Of a DNA stretch of 64,000 nucleotides, positions 12,901 to 25,229 are shown one piece after another (within the stretch, counting starts at the first letter, position 1; each line of letters opens with the position of its first letter). A model generated the notes under the pieces. That model saw only the letters and a program-made list of their open reading frames with translations. It made no database searches and was not told the DNA's origin. The DNA comes from Platanthera guangdongensis (taxonomy: Eukaryota; Streptophyta; Magnoliopsida; Asparagales; Orchidaceae), in the NCBI GenBank assembly GCA_039583875.1, contig CM077158.1, forward strand, positions 119,347,900-119,411,899. The letters are read 5' to 3'. Both the position numbers and the translations under genes were made by a program.

Positions 12901-13324
12901 ACACCTAATAGACCTCGTCTCGTTGAAAATGGGCCTTGACGGCCTGAATAGACGAGAGAAAAGGGTGCAAAACTGGGGCAATACTTTCGAAGGTCGCATT
13001 AGTATTGTCGTATCTGAGTACGACATTCCTTGCTATGCAATCTATCTGGTCATGGACCGAAATAATCCATGTGAAGACCAGGACCTATTCTAAGTCCGAC
13101 ATCCTCAAGAACGTGGTAGGGGACTCGAGTGTCATACCATCAATAGTCACCTTCAAGAGGCACTTAGAAGTAGCTGAGACCTCCATCCCGTTGGGGGGAT
13201 GTACCCTCCTGGTGAAACCCAAATAATGTCTCACTCCCTCCAGTCCCTTTACGAGCTCCTCGGAGATGATGTTGTGTGAAGCCCTCATATCCACCAAGGT
13301 GGGGGCTAGTTTGCCGCACAACAT
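9967..13324 (-). pseudogene. pol of element C (protease, RT, RNase H, integrase), decayed
   Basis: Minus-strand order: protease from 13324 (LVDMRASHNIIS, where D-x-G-A-S is expected, so the catalytic Gly is Arg); RT 12904-12260 ([19 protein letters not shown], and VFTDYIL where FIDD is expected, so one catalytic Asp is Tyr); RNase H and its tail 11840-11427 ([15 protein letters not shown]); integrase zinc finger and core 11321-10974; core and C-terminal part 10763-9967, ending WRNHGQEEHTWEPQDLM. That tail is the chromodomain-like end of Tekay-type chromoviruses. Several stops and frameshifts separate the pieces. It cannot encode an active RT. Confidence 0.85.
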
Positions 13325-13339
13325 AACTATTCATATTTA

Positions 13340-14565
13340 TTTAAGTATGTTTAGGTAGCTGAGCCTATGGTTTTCTTTCCTAGTATGCTACTGTTGTTTG
13401 TTGTTTCTAAAATTCCAAAGGTAAATAAGAATATAAAATTACTAGTATACCTGCAATTACCCTGCCCGGGTCCCGAGGTGGAGCCAAGTCTAGATCATAC
13501 ACCTGCTTCGTTTCTTGCCTCAGATATCTGCCCTGGAAACCACATCCTCTTCTACGGCCTCGGTCTACAAACTAGTTAGCGGGCGGGGCAGCTTATGGTG
13601 CCGGTAGAGGTGCCCTTCTCATGGGGCAACTTCTTCGGATGTGCCCTACCTGATGTCAGTTATAGAACTCGGGCGGGGGATGTGCCACACCTGCGGGCAT
13701 CTGAAGAGGATGAGGGGCCAATACCACTGACTCCCTCAGCTCCTGCCTCACCTCTTAGCTGGGTTGGTCCTCTGACCCTATCTCATCAGCAAAGCGGCAC
13801 CTCCGCTGATCATTCCTGCCTCCCAGACACTGATCTTGAGTTGGCCGCTTCTGGCCTCGATCCGTGTGCAAATAATCCTCTATCCTCTTTGCCATCTCCA
13901 GAATCTAAGGTAAAGGCCTGTCATACATAAACAAAAGAGCCTGTCTCAGATCATCTCGAAGGCCATTATAGAACCTCTTCGTATAGCCCGAATCATCCAG
14001 CTGATAAGAGTCCGCAAACCTGACTAAGTGGGTGACCACCGGTGGTACTCCAGCACCGTCCTGTTGCCCTGCCTCAGATGTAGGAACCTGTCTTCCAACT
14101 CATCTCTTACTGACTGTTGGACGAAGTGCTCTAACAGTGTCACCCTGAAATCCGCCCAAGTGATTTCAGCAACCTCCCAATATGGAAACACCGTATCTAG
14201 AATTATCTCCACCACCTCTTGGCATGAGACTCCAAGAAGGAGACCACCAGGGGCACCCTCTTCTACCATGGGCACCGTATCCCGATCAGCATCTCGAACA
14301 TGATATCAAGCCACTCTTCCGTCTGTATAGCCGACTCCATCCTAATGTAAGATGGGGGAGAGAGTCCTCAGAAGATTCTCAACCAATTGGCCCCCAAGTT
14401 TGGATGTAGAGCCAGAGCCTGATGTTCTTTGAAGGCCTATAAAATGGCCGTCAGTGTCTGCCACACCTCCGACTGTAGAAATAGAGTGGGAGCAGGGGGA
14501 TGTGGTGCAGCATTCAGAGTTTGCTGGGCTCCACCCTGCGGTGTAGGATGTGTCGGGGGCTGCAT
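13340..14565 (-). pseudogene. gag of element C, decayed
   Basis: A start at 14565 (MQPPTHPTPQ) opens a Pro/Gln-rich N-terminus. The core follows with EEWLDIMFEM, VVSFLESHAKRWW and the stretch at 14275-14024 (ADFRVTLLEHF, LEDRFLHLRQG, VLEYHRW), typical of the retrotransposon gag fold of chromoviruses. A zinc-knuckle relic (HQVGHIRRSC) lies near 13640 with its first two Cys codons lost, one of them to a stop. At least two frameshifts and several stops are present. Confidence 0.75.
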
Positions 14566-14735
14566 AACAAATCCACTTGTAAGATATTTGACCCAAACCT
14601 AGTTAATGTGGATAATTACACGTGATCCCCCATATGGGCACACCATAACTTCTGCTGCTTAGTTTGTCCCCAAACTAAACTCGAGCGGGGGTGACCCAGA
14701 GTTAGTGGACTTCTATTCTTTCGATCAAGGTTTCC

Positions 14736-14746
14736 CTCTGATACTA
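14736..14746 (-). promoter_or_regulatory. Primer binding site of element C
   Basis: Minus strand TAGTATCAGAG, three bases inside the 5' LTR. It matches TGGTATCAGAG, the initiator-Met tRNA complement, with one mismatch. It fixes the orientation of C. Confidence 0.85.
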
Positions 14747-14749
14747 GTT

Positions 14750-17700
14750 TGTAAGACCATATTTTTTTTACGAAACCAAAAGAGTCTTATGCCCAAAACT
14801 GCCGCTTTCCGGTGACACCAACACACCCGAGAAGGTTGTCACTACAAAGCGCTGATCCTTCCGGCCATACCGATCGCATAAGAGAAGAGTAAGTACAAAG
14901 AGTAAGTAAAACTCAAAAACTGCTTTACCAGAAATAACATGAATATAAAATAAATCGCCACGAAGGGAGAGTGCACAATAACGATAAATCAAAGTACTAA
15001 TAATAGGGCTCCTGCTCGATAAATCATGATCCTCACTACAAGTCACTCAACATGGAAGGAATTCTATTGTAACTACTAATGATCGGGACTCAATGTCCCT
15101 GCTGCCTTAACTCCCATGCTAGACTACCTGTCTCTAAGCACACCGACCTCTGGGGATGCATCTCCAAGTTCTGCTCTACGATCCCCTAAAATGATTTGGT
15201 CAACGACTGTTAGTCTAAAATTCTAAGCCCTATCATCCCCCACCCCTCCCCCAATGACACCTAGGAACCGAGCGGGGAGAAGGAAAGGGAAGGTAATGAG
15301 GGTGGGGAGTACAGAGAAAACAGGTGATGGCGAAACTAGTCTTTCATGAGTATAAAACCACAACAAGTATATGTAAGCAAATAGTAGGTAAGCAATAGGA
15401 TTAAACACTTGAATAAAGAGTAAAAGTACACGAAGGTAAACTAAGTAAGCAACCATGACCTATAGGAATGTCCATACAAACCTATAGACTAGGGGGTCAT
15501 TTTGCAAGGCTTATTACATAAAAAATCAAATACCAATTTATACAATAGGTGTCAAGGGTAATATAAAATTATTATGCTATGTCATGCAAGTATGTTATGA
15601 TATGAACCTGCAAGTGCAACTCACACACCCGACTCTGTGGACACAGACCTTTAGTTCCCCCTTTTTAGAGCCTACCCTCCCAGGATACCTCCATAGTGGC
15701 AAACAAAAGCGGTAGTTTGGGCCTCGCACACCTATAGACTAGTATCAACACTACCAATCAGACCTATCATATGCCTCAATGTTGGTGCACTAAACGGAGC
15801 TCCTGCGTACACTTGCCGGCTGGCGCACCAGACTTTATTTGGCCAAGTGCTAAACCACACTTGTCGACTCAACGTATTGGTGTCGGTGCGACCACACTCC
15901 ATTACCGATAAGCCACCACCTTATATTTTATGCACATGCAATATTAATGTATTCCCCCCCCCCCGACCCAAAGCTCCCCGGATAATCCTGTCTGTCATAA
16001 ACCATCCAAGCCAACGGCTCGCCGGGCAAACCTGCCCATCACCAAAACCACCGAGCCTACTGCTCATGAGACCCAACCTAACTCCCACAACATCGGGGAA
16101 TATGAGTGTAAGTGTAATCCTAGAGTATTTCTAATTACTCTTGTATTCCATTTAGTCTTACGGGTTACGTTAATCATGGACTGCCCAAGGCATTCCCTGT
16201 TAAGGGCTCCCGAGGGCACTAGGAGCTACGATGGGTTGAAGCCCAAAGATCCCTTTCGAACGTTACTTATTATTATTGGTTTCTACCAATATCCAACCCC
16301 ATTTAAAGTTATAGTTAATCTAACCCTTATATATTTTGACTATCTCACTCTACTGGAAGGACGATGTTTCGTCGATCCCGAGCACCATTTAACACTAGTC
16401 AACCCAACACTTTCACATCATAACTCCTAATAATGAACTTATTTTGAATTCACCAAAATCAATAAACTATTAACCCCATCTCCTAATGTCTATTCCATAT
16501 GCTATCACAATTTCCGTAGTTTTGTTATATACAGACAAATTTAAGCTATATGAAGTACATGATAGGAGGTACTCCAAATTTTCATCCAAAGGCCTTCAAA
16601 TACCTATTGGGGGTTTATCATGACACATTTAGTCTAAATCTAGAAACTTGTAATTTTTCTAATTAATTTGGCATTTATTAAATTTTCCCAAAAGTTAGGC
16701 CATATGTAATTTTGAACATGAAGTGCTAGATTTCCTTAAGCTATGACCATCCAAAAATTATGCACATTATATGATGCCAAAATATCAGATAATACCAAGT
16801 TTCACAAATTTTCATAAATGTACTAGCCCCTAAATAATTAATTCAAGGTAATTCAAATAATTAGACGTAATGAATGGAGTATCAAAATTCATAATCCAAA
16901 AATTATACCAAAATTATCAGAGCATTATTATGGTCATAAAACACTACTGACTACGTTTCATGCAATTTCAAAGTCTATGAGCTATATAGAAAAATACCTC
17001 AAATTAATCCATGATAGTGCACTTTGTGAAGAAACATTCTTGTAAACTCATCCAAATAACATGTAATAATTTTCTAAGCTTTATTATGCCCTAGAAAGTT
17101 CTCTGGCCAAGTAAGAAAACTATCCAACAAGATATGATATTCACTATCTATTTATCAAAATAAGATGCACTAGTTCACTCTACACATGAAGTACTAAGTG
17201 GAAATGCCCAATTATTACAAATAGTTTATCAGTACATACAAATGGTATTTAATTAACTTTGCCAGAGTTCCATATCATTCGAAGACAATTAAACCACAGT
17301 TACTTCAATATCATCAAAAAGGGCTAGGTGAAGGTTATATCTACAATTATGAGTTAGTGTTATTTAAACATCCTATAATAAATTTAAGAGGTTAATATTA
17401 CTATAAAATTACCCCTACCAAAATCTCATGAGATCCAAAGTCATAGGACCCCATAATTATTCCATATGGTTTATAGACCTAAATAATTTCCAAGTGATTA
17501 AAGTGGGATGCTTGTGTCCAAAATGAACCAAAGTCCTTCCTAGGGCATTTTACCACCATAAGATCTCATGGACTAAACACCAAGTCCATACAAGGACATA
17601 TCACCCCATGTCCTTCACAAACCCCCAAAGTTCAACCTTAGGGTTTGAACTAGGATCCTAGGGCAAATCCGCCATAATCCACCCCAAACCCCATGTGAAG

Positions 17701-19644
17701 GTGTTTATTGTCATAACAAATCAGTGGCCAAAGTTTCAACCTCTGTTGAGGTGATTTGGTCACTTAATACCCACAAGGGACACTTAGAACTAAATAAACC
17801 TTTTAGGCCTATGCCAGGGTTTACCAAATTCCAAACCAATTCATCTCCAAATGGGAAGAAATTTTATATAGAGTCCTATATTGACCCCAAGGACCACTCA
17901 CCAAAATTTTGGAAGATTTGGAGGTCATTATACTTTCTAATTAAACTTTACATGAAAAGTGAAATGATTTCCAAAACTTTAGAAAAATATATTCCAAAAT
18001 TCCCATTTTTGCATATGTTATAGATCTATATATGAATGGCTCATGTTTCAAATTTCAAATCATTTAGAGGTAAGGATTGATGGGGGCACCCCAAACAAAA
18101 TCTGATCGTCCCTAAGTATAGACCTCACCAACGTGAGTGTTGTGGTCTGTCCTGAACTCCAAATTAGTTCAAGTCAATTTTAATAAGCTAGACTCATCAG
18201 GCTACAAGTTTCATGTTGAACACTTTTTTTTTGAAAAGGCCTCTATGTATTTTTAATTTAAATTCCAAAACATGTGAAAGTATGTGACAGAAATATACAT
18301 ATAACAAATTTAATATATTTAGATCTGCACGGATCTTAAATCAGGATCAGGCATCTTCTAGATTTCTTCTTCCTCCAGCAAACATCCCAGATCCGATCGA
18401 CCTGGACACAACTCCAGTCCCAATTCTCGGCCCTCCGGCCACCTCCCGGGCCAACCATTGCCGCCACTACCTCTATTGAGGTGAGGGATATCGGTCGGTG
18501 GTGGTTTGGCCACCGGAGACAGCGTATTCCAGCGAACCCAACACCCTCAACATAAAGGAAAACTAATGGAAAAACTCCACCCGATCGTGCTCAATTGAGC
18601 CTGATTCTTTTCTCTAAAGATTCCAAATATCTAACCCATGAAGGAGTAAATGAGGACCTAGTTTGCGGCTTTAAGGTGTATGCTTTGCCTCCTCACCATT
18701 TCCGGCCACCGAGCTTTTGCTATTCTACAACTTCTACACCAACCTCAATGGAATTAAGAAAGTATTGGGGGAAATGCTTGCCCTTGTTCTGGTGAAGGTC
18801 CTTAAAGAGTGAATCGAGGAGAGAAGGCTTGTAACTCCTCAATTTTGAAAAACTCCATTAATGGCCATAATGGTGCTTTTTTCGGTTTCAGCCAAATAGT
18901 GGTGGCTGAGACACCCCAATGGCCGGACACCTCCTGAAAACTTCTGCTCTCCCTCAGAGGAGTAAAATCCCCATAAAAGTGTGGGGTTATGGAGCCTCCA
19001 TGGCCATGATGGCCATTAAGCTCTCATTTTCTCCATCCTCCAAATTGGGGAAACTGACATTCTCTCTCTCCTAGTCACCAATCTTTGATATTCATGGGCC
19101 ACAAAGGAGCCTCGCCACCACCTAGACAAATGGGACACACTAGTTTGGGCTTAACCTACTTGGATTGGGCTAGGATAGCCCAAAATGACCAAATTGAGCT
19201 ATGGGTTGATTTTGTCGAAATTAGCCACTTGGTTGACTTAGGCATGAGGCTTTTGGGGCCATCTGGTCCCACATGATGCCAAGAGACTAAGGGTGAGGTC
19301 ATTTGACAGTTAGGTGGTCAATTGACCCAGATTGAGCTAAGTTGACTTTCTTAGGCTTAAGGTTGACCATGGTCAACTTGGCCTCTTTTATTGACTCCAA
19401 TGTGTTTCTATGGCTCTAATGTACCCTCTAATGGGTTAGAGATGTTGTGCTGGAGTCATGGAGTCATGGTGAATCCCTAGGGTCAACCCTAAACTAGTGT
19501 TTGACGTTCTCCTGTTTGCAGACCAAGGTGGTTCACACCCTAATTCCCATGTTCACCCAAACTCTTTTGTGCTTCCCAGGGTTTTGTCATGACCCAGACA
19601 TGACAAAACAATCCTAGGGTTCTAGAAGTCTGAGGTATGTTACA
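14750..19644 (-). repeat. 5' LTR of element C (4.9 kb)
   Basis: The partner of 4940-9851, 4895 bp long. The + strand runs TGTAAGACC...GTATGTTACA, with the PBS directly on its inner side. The outer flank TTCGG is the intact copy of the target site inside B pol. There is no coding region in it that I can support. Confidence 0.9.
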
Positions 19645-21065
19645 TTCGGGATCGCATTATGGATGGTTAGAGGCTGGATGCTAGGATGGAGCTTGTATTT
19701 AGGGCCTTGGAGGAGGGTGCGGTAGGGGGTTACTCTCTGAGAGACGGGCTTGTATACTTTAGGGGCCGAGTCTATATACGGGTAGGAGGCCGAATTAGGG
19801 AGGATATCATGACAGAGGCTCACTACAGCAGATATTCGACACACCCGGGGATCACAAAGATGGAAGCTGATCTGAAGAGGATAATGTATTGGTCGGGCAT
19901 GAAGAAGTACATCACATACTTTATGACACATTGCAAGGCTTGTCAGCTCGTAAAGGCTGAGTGCAAGAGTCTAGCCGGATTATTGCTGCCACTTCTGGTG
20001 TGAGAGTCGAAGTTTGAGGACATAGCCATGGATTTCATACATGGGTTGCCTCAATCACATACGGGGAATGACTCGATCTGGGTCATCATCGACAGGTTGA
20101 CGAAGGTGGCCAGGTTTATTCCAATTAGAAAGGATGCTCCGGTCGGTGATCCGGTGCGATGATTTGTGGAGCAGTTTGTCTGCTACCATGGAGTGCCCAG
20201 GACAATCATATCATATCGTGAAGGACGATTTACATATAAGGAGTGGAGGTCAGTCCAGGCATACCTGGGCTCTCGGTTGACGTTCTGCATGACCTTCCAC
20301 CCTCACATGGACCGTCAGACGGAGTGCACCAACCAGAAACTAGATGATCTTCTGCGCCTATGCACTCTGGACCACGGAGAGCCATGGGAGAGTTTTTTAT
20401 TGCTGATCGAGTTCTGCTACAATAATAGTCATCAGTCCAGCATAGGCATGACCCCTTACGAGGCACTGAATGGACGGAGGTGCAGGACCCCACTATCTTA
20501 GATCCAGGATGAGGATCCAAGGGCACTCGACTAAGATTTTTTGGAGGACACAGATGCCCAAGTGAGAATGATCCGGGATAGGATGTTGGAGGGCCAGAGT
20601 AGACCGGCCAAATACGATGATGTATGACATCGTCAGGTGGTGTTCTAGCTGGGAGACCGGGTTTTCTTGAAGATATGGCCGATGCATGGAGTCTCGCAGG
20701 TTCGCGGGCGCAAAAAGCTCAGTGCGAGATACATGGGGCCTTACAGGATCTTGGAGCGGATCGGCCCCATGGATTACAAACTAGAGCATCCGCGGGAGTT
20801 AGCAGGATTGCACGACGTATTACACATCTCTTCACTTCATAGGGCCCTACTATGACCTGAGTAGTTTATTTCCACTACAGATGGCCCGGTAGCTTCGAAT
20901 TGATCCCTCAGCATGGAGCCAATCAGGATCAATGATACAGCGGTACGGGTCTTATGGCTCAAGAAGGTCCCTCTAGTTAAGGTCCCATGGAGGAATCATG
21001 GGCAGGAGGAGCACACCTAGGAGCCACGGGACCTCATGCAACAGAGGTACCTGGATCTTTTCTAG
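19645..21065 (+). pseudogene. Integrase and C-terminal part of B pol, decayed
   Basis: The frame continues from 4939. Integrase zinc finger: STHPGITKME...MTHCKACQLVKAEC. Core: MDFIHGLPQ, and FHPHMDRQTECTN where HPQTDGQTERTN is usual. The C-terminal region follows (GDRVFLK, RYMGPYRILERIGP, HDVLHISSLHRALL), and the tail ends WRNHGQEEHTWEPRDLM...YLDLF at 21065. Stops are at 20001, 20160, 20499, 20625, 20646, 20853, 20862 and elsewhere. The tail identifies the same Tekay-like family as C. It is non-functional. Confidence 0.85.
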
Positions 21066-21176
21066 TTAGGTATACCTTCAATTTCCTAGGGATGTTATGT
21101 ACTTTTACTTTAGTAGAAACCCTGCAGGCTAACCTTAATTTCGGGGATGAAATTTTTATTTTTATGTATTGGGATT

Positions 21177-21962
21177 TGTAACATCCCTCAAACTACTAGA
21201 CCCCTATGAGTGGTTTTGTCATGACTAGGTCATGATAAAACCCTAAGAAGCCCAAGAAGCACAAGTGAACCTGGGAAAGAATGTGAGATCACCTTGGTCT
21301 GCAAATAGCTCATTCTTTTAACCACCTCTAGGATTTGACCTTAATGCTTCAACGTGACTCCAGGACCCCACCACAACACTCCTAACTCTTTAAAAGGTCC
21401 ATAGTGTCACTAAGGACCAATTGGGGTCCAATTGACCAAAGTCAACCCTAATCCTAAATGCGTCAAATTAAGCTATATAGGGCTAGTTAACCTCCCCTCA
21501 TCCAAATTGACCACACCTATACCTCCCTAACACATAAAGGTGGTCATTGGATCACCAAGGAGCCATTGGAGTCAACTAAAGAGGTCAAGTTGACCAAAGT
21601 CATCTCTAGCCCCAAAGTTGTCAAAGTGCCCTAATTATCGTTCAAGTGGCCTCCAAGGTGCCAAAGTAGCCCTACCCAACCCATCCTAGACCTAAGGGGA
21701 GGTCAATGGGTCACCAAGAACTCATTGGAGTCAACCCAAAAGGTCAATTTGACCAAGCTCAACACAACCCTAAAATTAGGTCAAATTACCATAAGGGGAC
21801 CTAACCAAGCCCAACTCAATAGGGCTAAGCCCAAATACAATGACCCATTTGCTTTAGGAGGCAGAAATGTACCTAAATTGCCATTAAAATTATGTAAATA
21901 GTGACTAGGTGAGAGAAATCCATTTTTTCCCTAAATGGAGGAGAGAGAGAGAGAGAGAGAGA

Positions 21963-22002
<40 letters not shown>

Positions 22003-24870
22003 CATTCATTGCCAAGGGAGGCCAAGGGCCTCTCCAATTGATTCCATAGGCTTGATTCATTCTCCCTAGCCCATTCAGAGGAGTATAACAGCCATGGTTG
22101 ACCCCCTAGGTGGCTGCATTCAGTTGATTTCTGTTTGGCCGAAAAACTCCTTAAAGGCCAATGATGAAATTGAAGCCTAAACCCTTCCTCTCCCGCAACT
22201 GAGCATTTTTATAGATTCCCTAGACTCCCAGCAGTCATTTCCACCTTTTTCCTGAAGCAGCCAAGCCCATTGGTACTATTGTTGTAGAGCACCAAGCAGT
22301 GCCACCACCGTCAATGGCGACACAGCGATTGACCCAACTCTAGCCCTCCCAAAAAGTCCTATCCTCCTCCCCATCTACAGTGGATAGATATCGATCTATC
22401 GGTGGCCTGATTTGGGGCCAATTGGAACATGATCGGGAAGTCCAAAAGCTTGTATTTCAAGCTTTAAATTCCATCCACAACACACTGTTCCGGCAACCTC
22501 CGGTCGGGCAACCACCGCGAATCGCCAGCCACAACCTCACGAAGATGGTGGTGGCGGTCCCCGGCCAGGAAGAAGCATGAGTGGGCGGGAATTCACGTGA
22601 AAATATGGCCCAGGACGGGCCAATCATGGTCGTTGGCTGAAGGTAGAAGACGACGGGATTTTGTCCAAACCCGTGATAAGATTCCTGCAGATCAATTATT
22701 ATTATTTCATTTTTAATTTAATTATGTTACACATATGGTTGTGAATGGTTTGATTTATTAAAGAAATACTTAGAGGCTTGTTATGGAAAATTGTCTAATA
22801 TGAAATTGTATTCATTGATGTCTAGTTTACTTTAAAATTTATTTAAACTAATTTGATTCAGTGGTCTGACCACAGCACTCAATATGGTGCAGCATATACA
22901 TAGTTTGTCCAGAGACTAATCTGAGTTCCCCCACTAAACCATAAAGGCAAATGCTTTAAAATTTGGAGTATAGGCTATTTATACAGTCACACTCATCATA
23001 TCCAAAAATGTGAATTTTGGGAAAACACTTACCTAAAGTTTTTGTAAAAATTTAATAAAATAGTTATGAATTAATTAAGGGATCCTATGATCTCAAAACC
23101 ATCCAAACTTTTTGTCGTTGTCCAATAGAGTCATGATATGACCCTGGTTAAAATTTCAGCCCATTTGGGATTTCTTTGAGTAGGTATTGGTGTGACTAAA
23201 ATTTGGTCCCTAAAAGGTAAATTAGTGCAAATGTTTATTTGATGGATTGAGTGGTCAACCCTCACCCAAAGGGAATGGGACCTTGGCTAGAGCCTCAAAG
23301 CCATCTAATAACCTACACAAGGGATCTATGGGTGGTTTGGGCTGGAGATACCCTAGGACCCTAGTGTAAACCCTAGGGATGGGGTTTGATCCAAATGAAG
23401 GACATGGGACTACATGCCCTTGGAATGCCTTGTAACTTGAAAGAAGTGTAACTAAGGTTTGATTAAACCTTAGGAAGTAATTCGAGGAGTTTGTAGAGCT
23501 TACATCCCTCTTGTAACAACTTCGAACCATTTAGGGCTCTTTTACACTTGATTTTATTACTATATCATAGGACTTTGGATGATATTGAAATTTAGGCACT
23601 GACAATATAATATTGATATTAAGCTCTGAAAATTTTTGTGTGAATTTTAGATCAGTATTTGTGATACTTCAGTCACAACCTTTATAGTTGCCCAAATTAT
23701 TTAGGAATTTATTAAAAGATATCTAGTCATTGAAAACTTATGCAATTTGGTCAGAGGGCCTTTTAAGTAATCCTTAAGATCTATGAATTTTTATAGAATT
23801 ATTAGAGGAATGCCTATATGGGTTGCTTCACAAGGCGCCTAATATTGATTTGTTTTAAATGAATTAATTATGTGAGCAAATAAGCTTGGAATAATGTAAC
23901 CCTGGATCAATAGTCTCTCCTGCTTATGTTTGTCATCTGGTAATTTTCTTATAATTTTTGGATGAATAATTCCATTTTTCCCGGAAATATCCTAATATTG
24001 CAGTTGTTTATTCAATAATTTGTTTAGAGTTGAAACCTTTCTGGAAAAGTGTGAATTTTTGTATCTCCTATTATTCTGATGATGTACAGTTGTCATAATT
24101 TTGTAGGACCATATCATATAAAAAAGTTGTACTTGGTGTTCAAAAGTATAGGTGGTCTTATTTTGTAGAAAATTTATTAAATACGAAATAAAGTAGAAAA
24201 ATGACATTCTTCTGGATTTATTCATAAACTATCATGATAGAACGCCAATAATAATCTTTGGCAAATTGGATGATTATTTGGAGCACCACCTTTCTTGCAC
24301 ATCATGTAGCCCGTTAGGTCTGCACACAATAAAATCGTAGAAATAAGGTAACATGTAGGCCTTTGTCTGGGGGACGGGTGGGGGAAATTATGCTTACTAT
24401 TTTCACTAACAGTCGGTGGACAAAACATTTTAGGTACTCCGGATTAGATACAGGGAGCAACAGCAGGAGATTCAGCACTAGCAGAGCATGGTGCAAATGC
24501 AGGTGGGCCAGTCTAGTACAAGAGCACCAGTCTCTAGCTCCGTGAGTGTTAGCCTTACTTAGCTTCTACGAGAGTGTTGTAGTGAGGATTTGTTGTACCA
24601 GGCTAAGCCCGTTTATATTCCTAAATACTGATCTATTTCAGTACCTATATTTATCATGTATACTTGTTGTGATTTCTATTTCTTATATTATATGTAATTT
24701 GTGGACTTGACTTAATAGTCTTCTCTTATTTGTACTTCTACTTCTTGATGATCCTCATTTCTGGCAAAATCAACATTTTGTAGTGGCGACACTTCCGAGT
24801 GTCGGTGTCACCTCAAAACAACAGTCTTGCACGTAAGACCCGGTAGCGTAGCAAAAAATGGGGTCTTACA
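21177..24870 (+). repeat. 3' LTR of element B (3.7 kb)
   Basis: It opens TGTAACATCCCTC after ATGTATTGGGATT and closes ATGGGGTCTTACA, the same ends as the C LTR but in + orientation. Internal similarity to C includes a shared opening block (GGTTTTGTCATGAC). It is 1.2 kb shorter than the C LTRs and its central part is diverged. No gene-like content. Confidence 0.85.
21939..21998 (+). repeat. (GA)n microsatellite in the B LTR
   Basis: About 60 bp of almost pure GA dinucleotide with one interruption (GTGA) near 21968. In the C LTRs the corresponding part is a CT-rich stretch (TCTCTCTC near 9265 and 19055), so the run has expanded in B. Confidence 0.95.
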
Positions 24871-25229
24871 CAGTTTTTGTTTTGAGTAGGTGTTAAGTGA
24901 ACTGCCTTAACTCAATGCTTCTATCCTCAGACAGATTTCAATTCAGCAACACTGAGGCTTTGACTACTGCATCTCCTATCAACAGTTTTCAGCTCCTAGT
25001 ATTGAGTGAAGTAAAATCACTCAACTCTAAAGGACTTAGGCAGTTTTCTACTTTTCTAGTAACCTATCTTGAGTCCAACTAACATTGTGACCCTGACAAC
25101 CTGTCAAATTAATGAACAATAGACAACCTGCATATAATAAACTTGGACATATATATCAGATACAAACATGTGTATAACTTTTTACTGTGAGCCTTCTTCA
25201 AATCTAGGACATTGAGATCAATGGACCCA
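24871..25229 (+). other. Unassigned sequence between B and the copia pol relic
   Basis: No motif, long ORF or repeat of other parts of the window recognised. It could be the decayed start of element I pol or gag, or the site into which B inserted. Confidence 0.3.

Larger units (their letters stand above)
4940..19644 (-). mobile_element. Element C: complete Ty3/gypsy (Tekay-like) retrotransposon, minus strand
   Basis: Two long direct repeats (4940-9851 and 14750-19644) flank a 4.9-kb internal region whose coding sense is on the minus strand. A tRNA-Met type PBS lies directly inside the right LTR, so the right LTR is the 5' one. Both LTRs read TGTAACAT... to ...GGTCTTACA on the minus strand. 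Flanking bases are TCCGT on the left and TTCGG on the right, a decayed 5-bp target duplication; removing the element and one copy rejoins B pol in phase. LTR copies differ at roughly 10-15% of sites in the stretches I compared, so the insertion is old. Gag and pol are broken. Confidence 0.9.

Noticed and set aside
19614..19931. Minus-strand ORF of 105 codons over B integrase
   Set aside because: Reverse shadow of the integrase zinc-finger frame, and it crosses the C/B junction.
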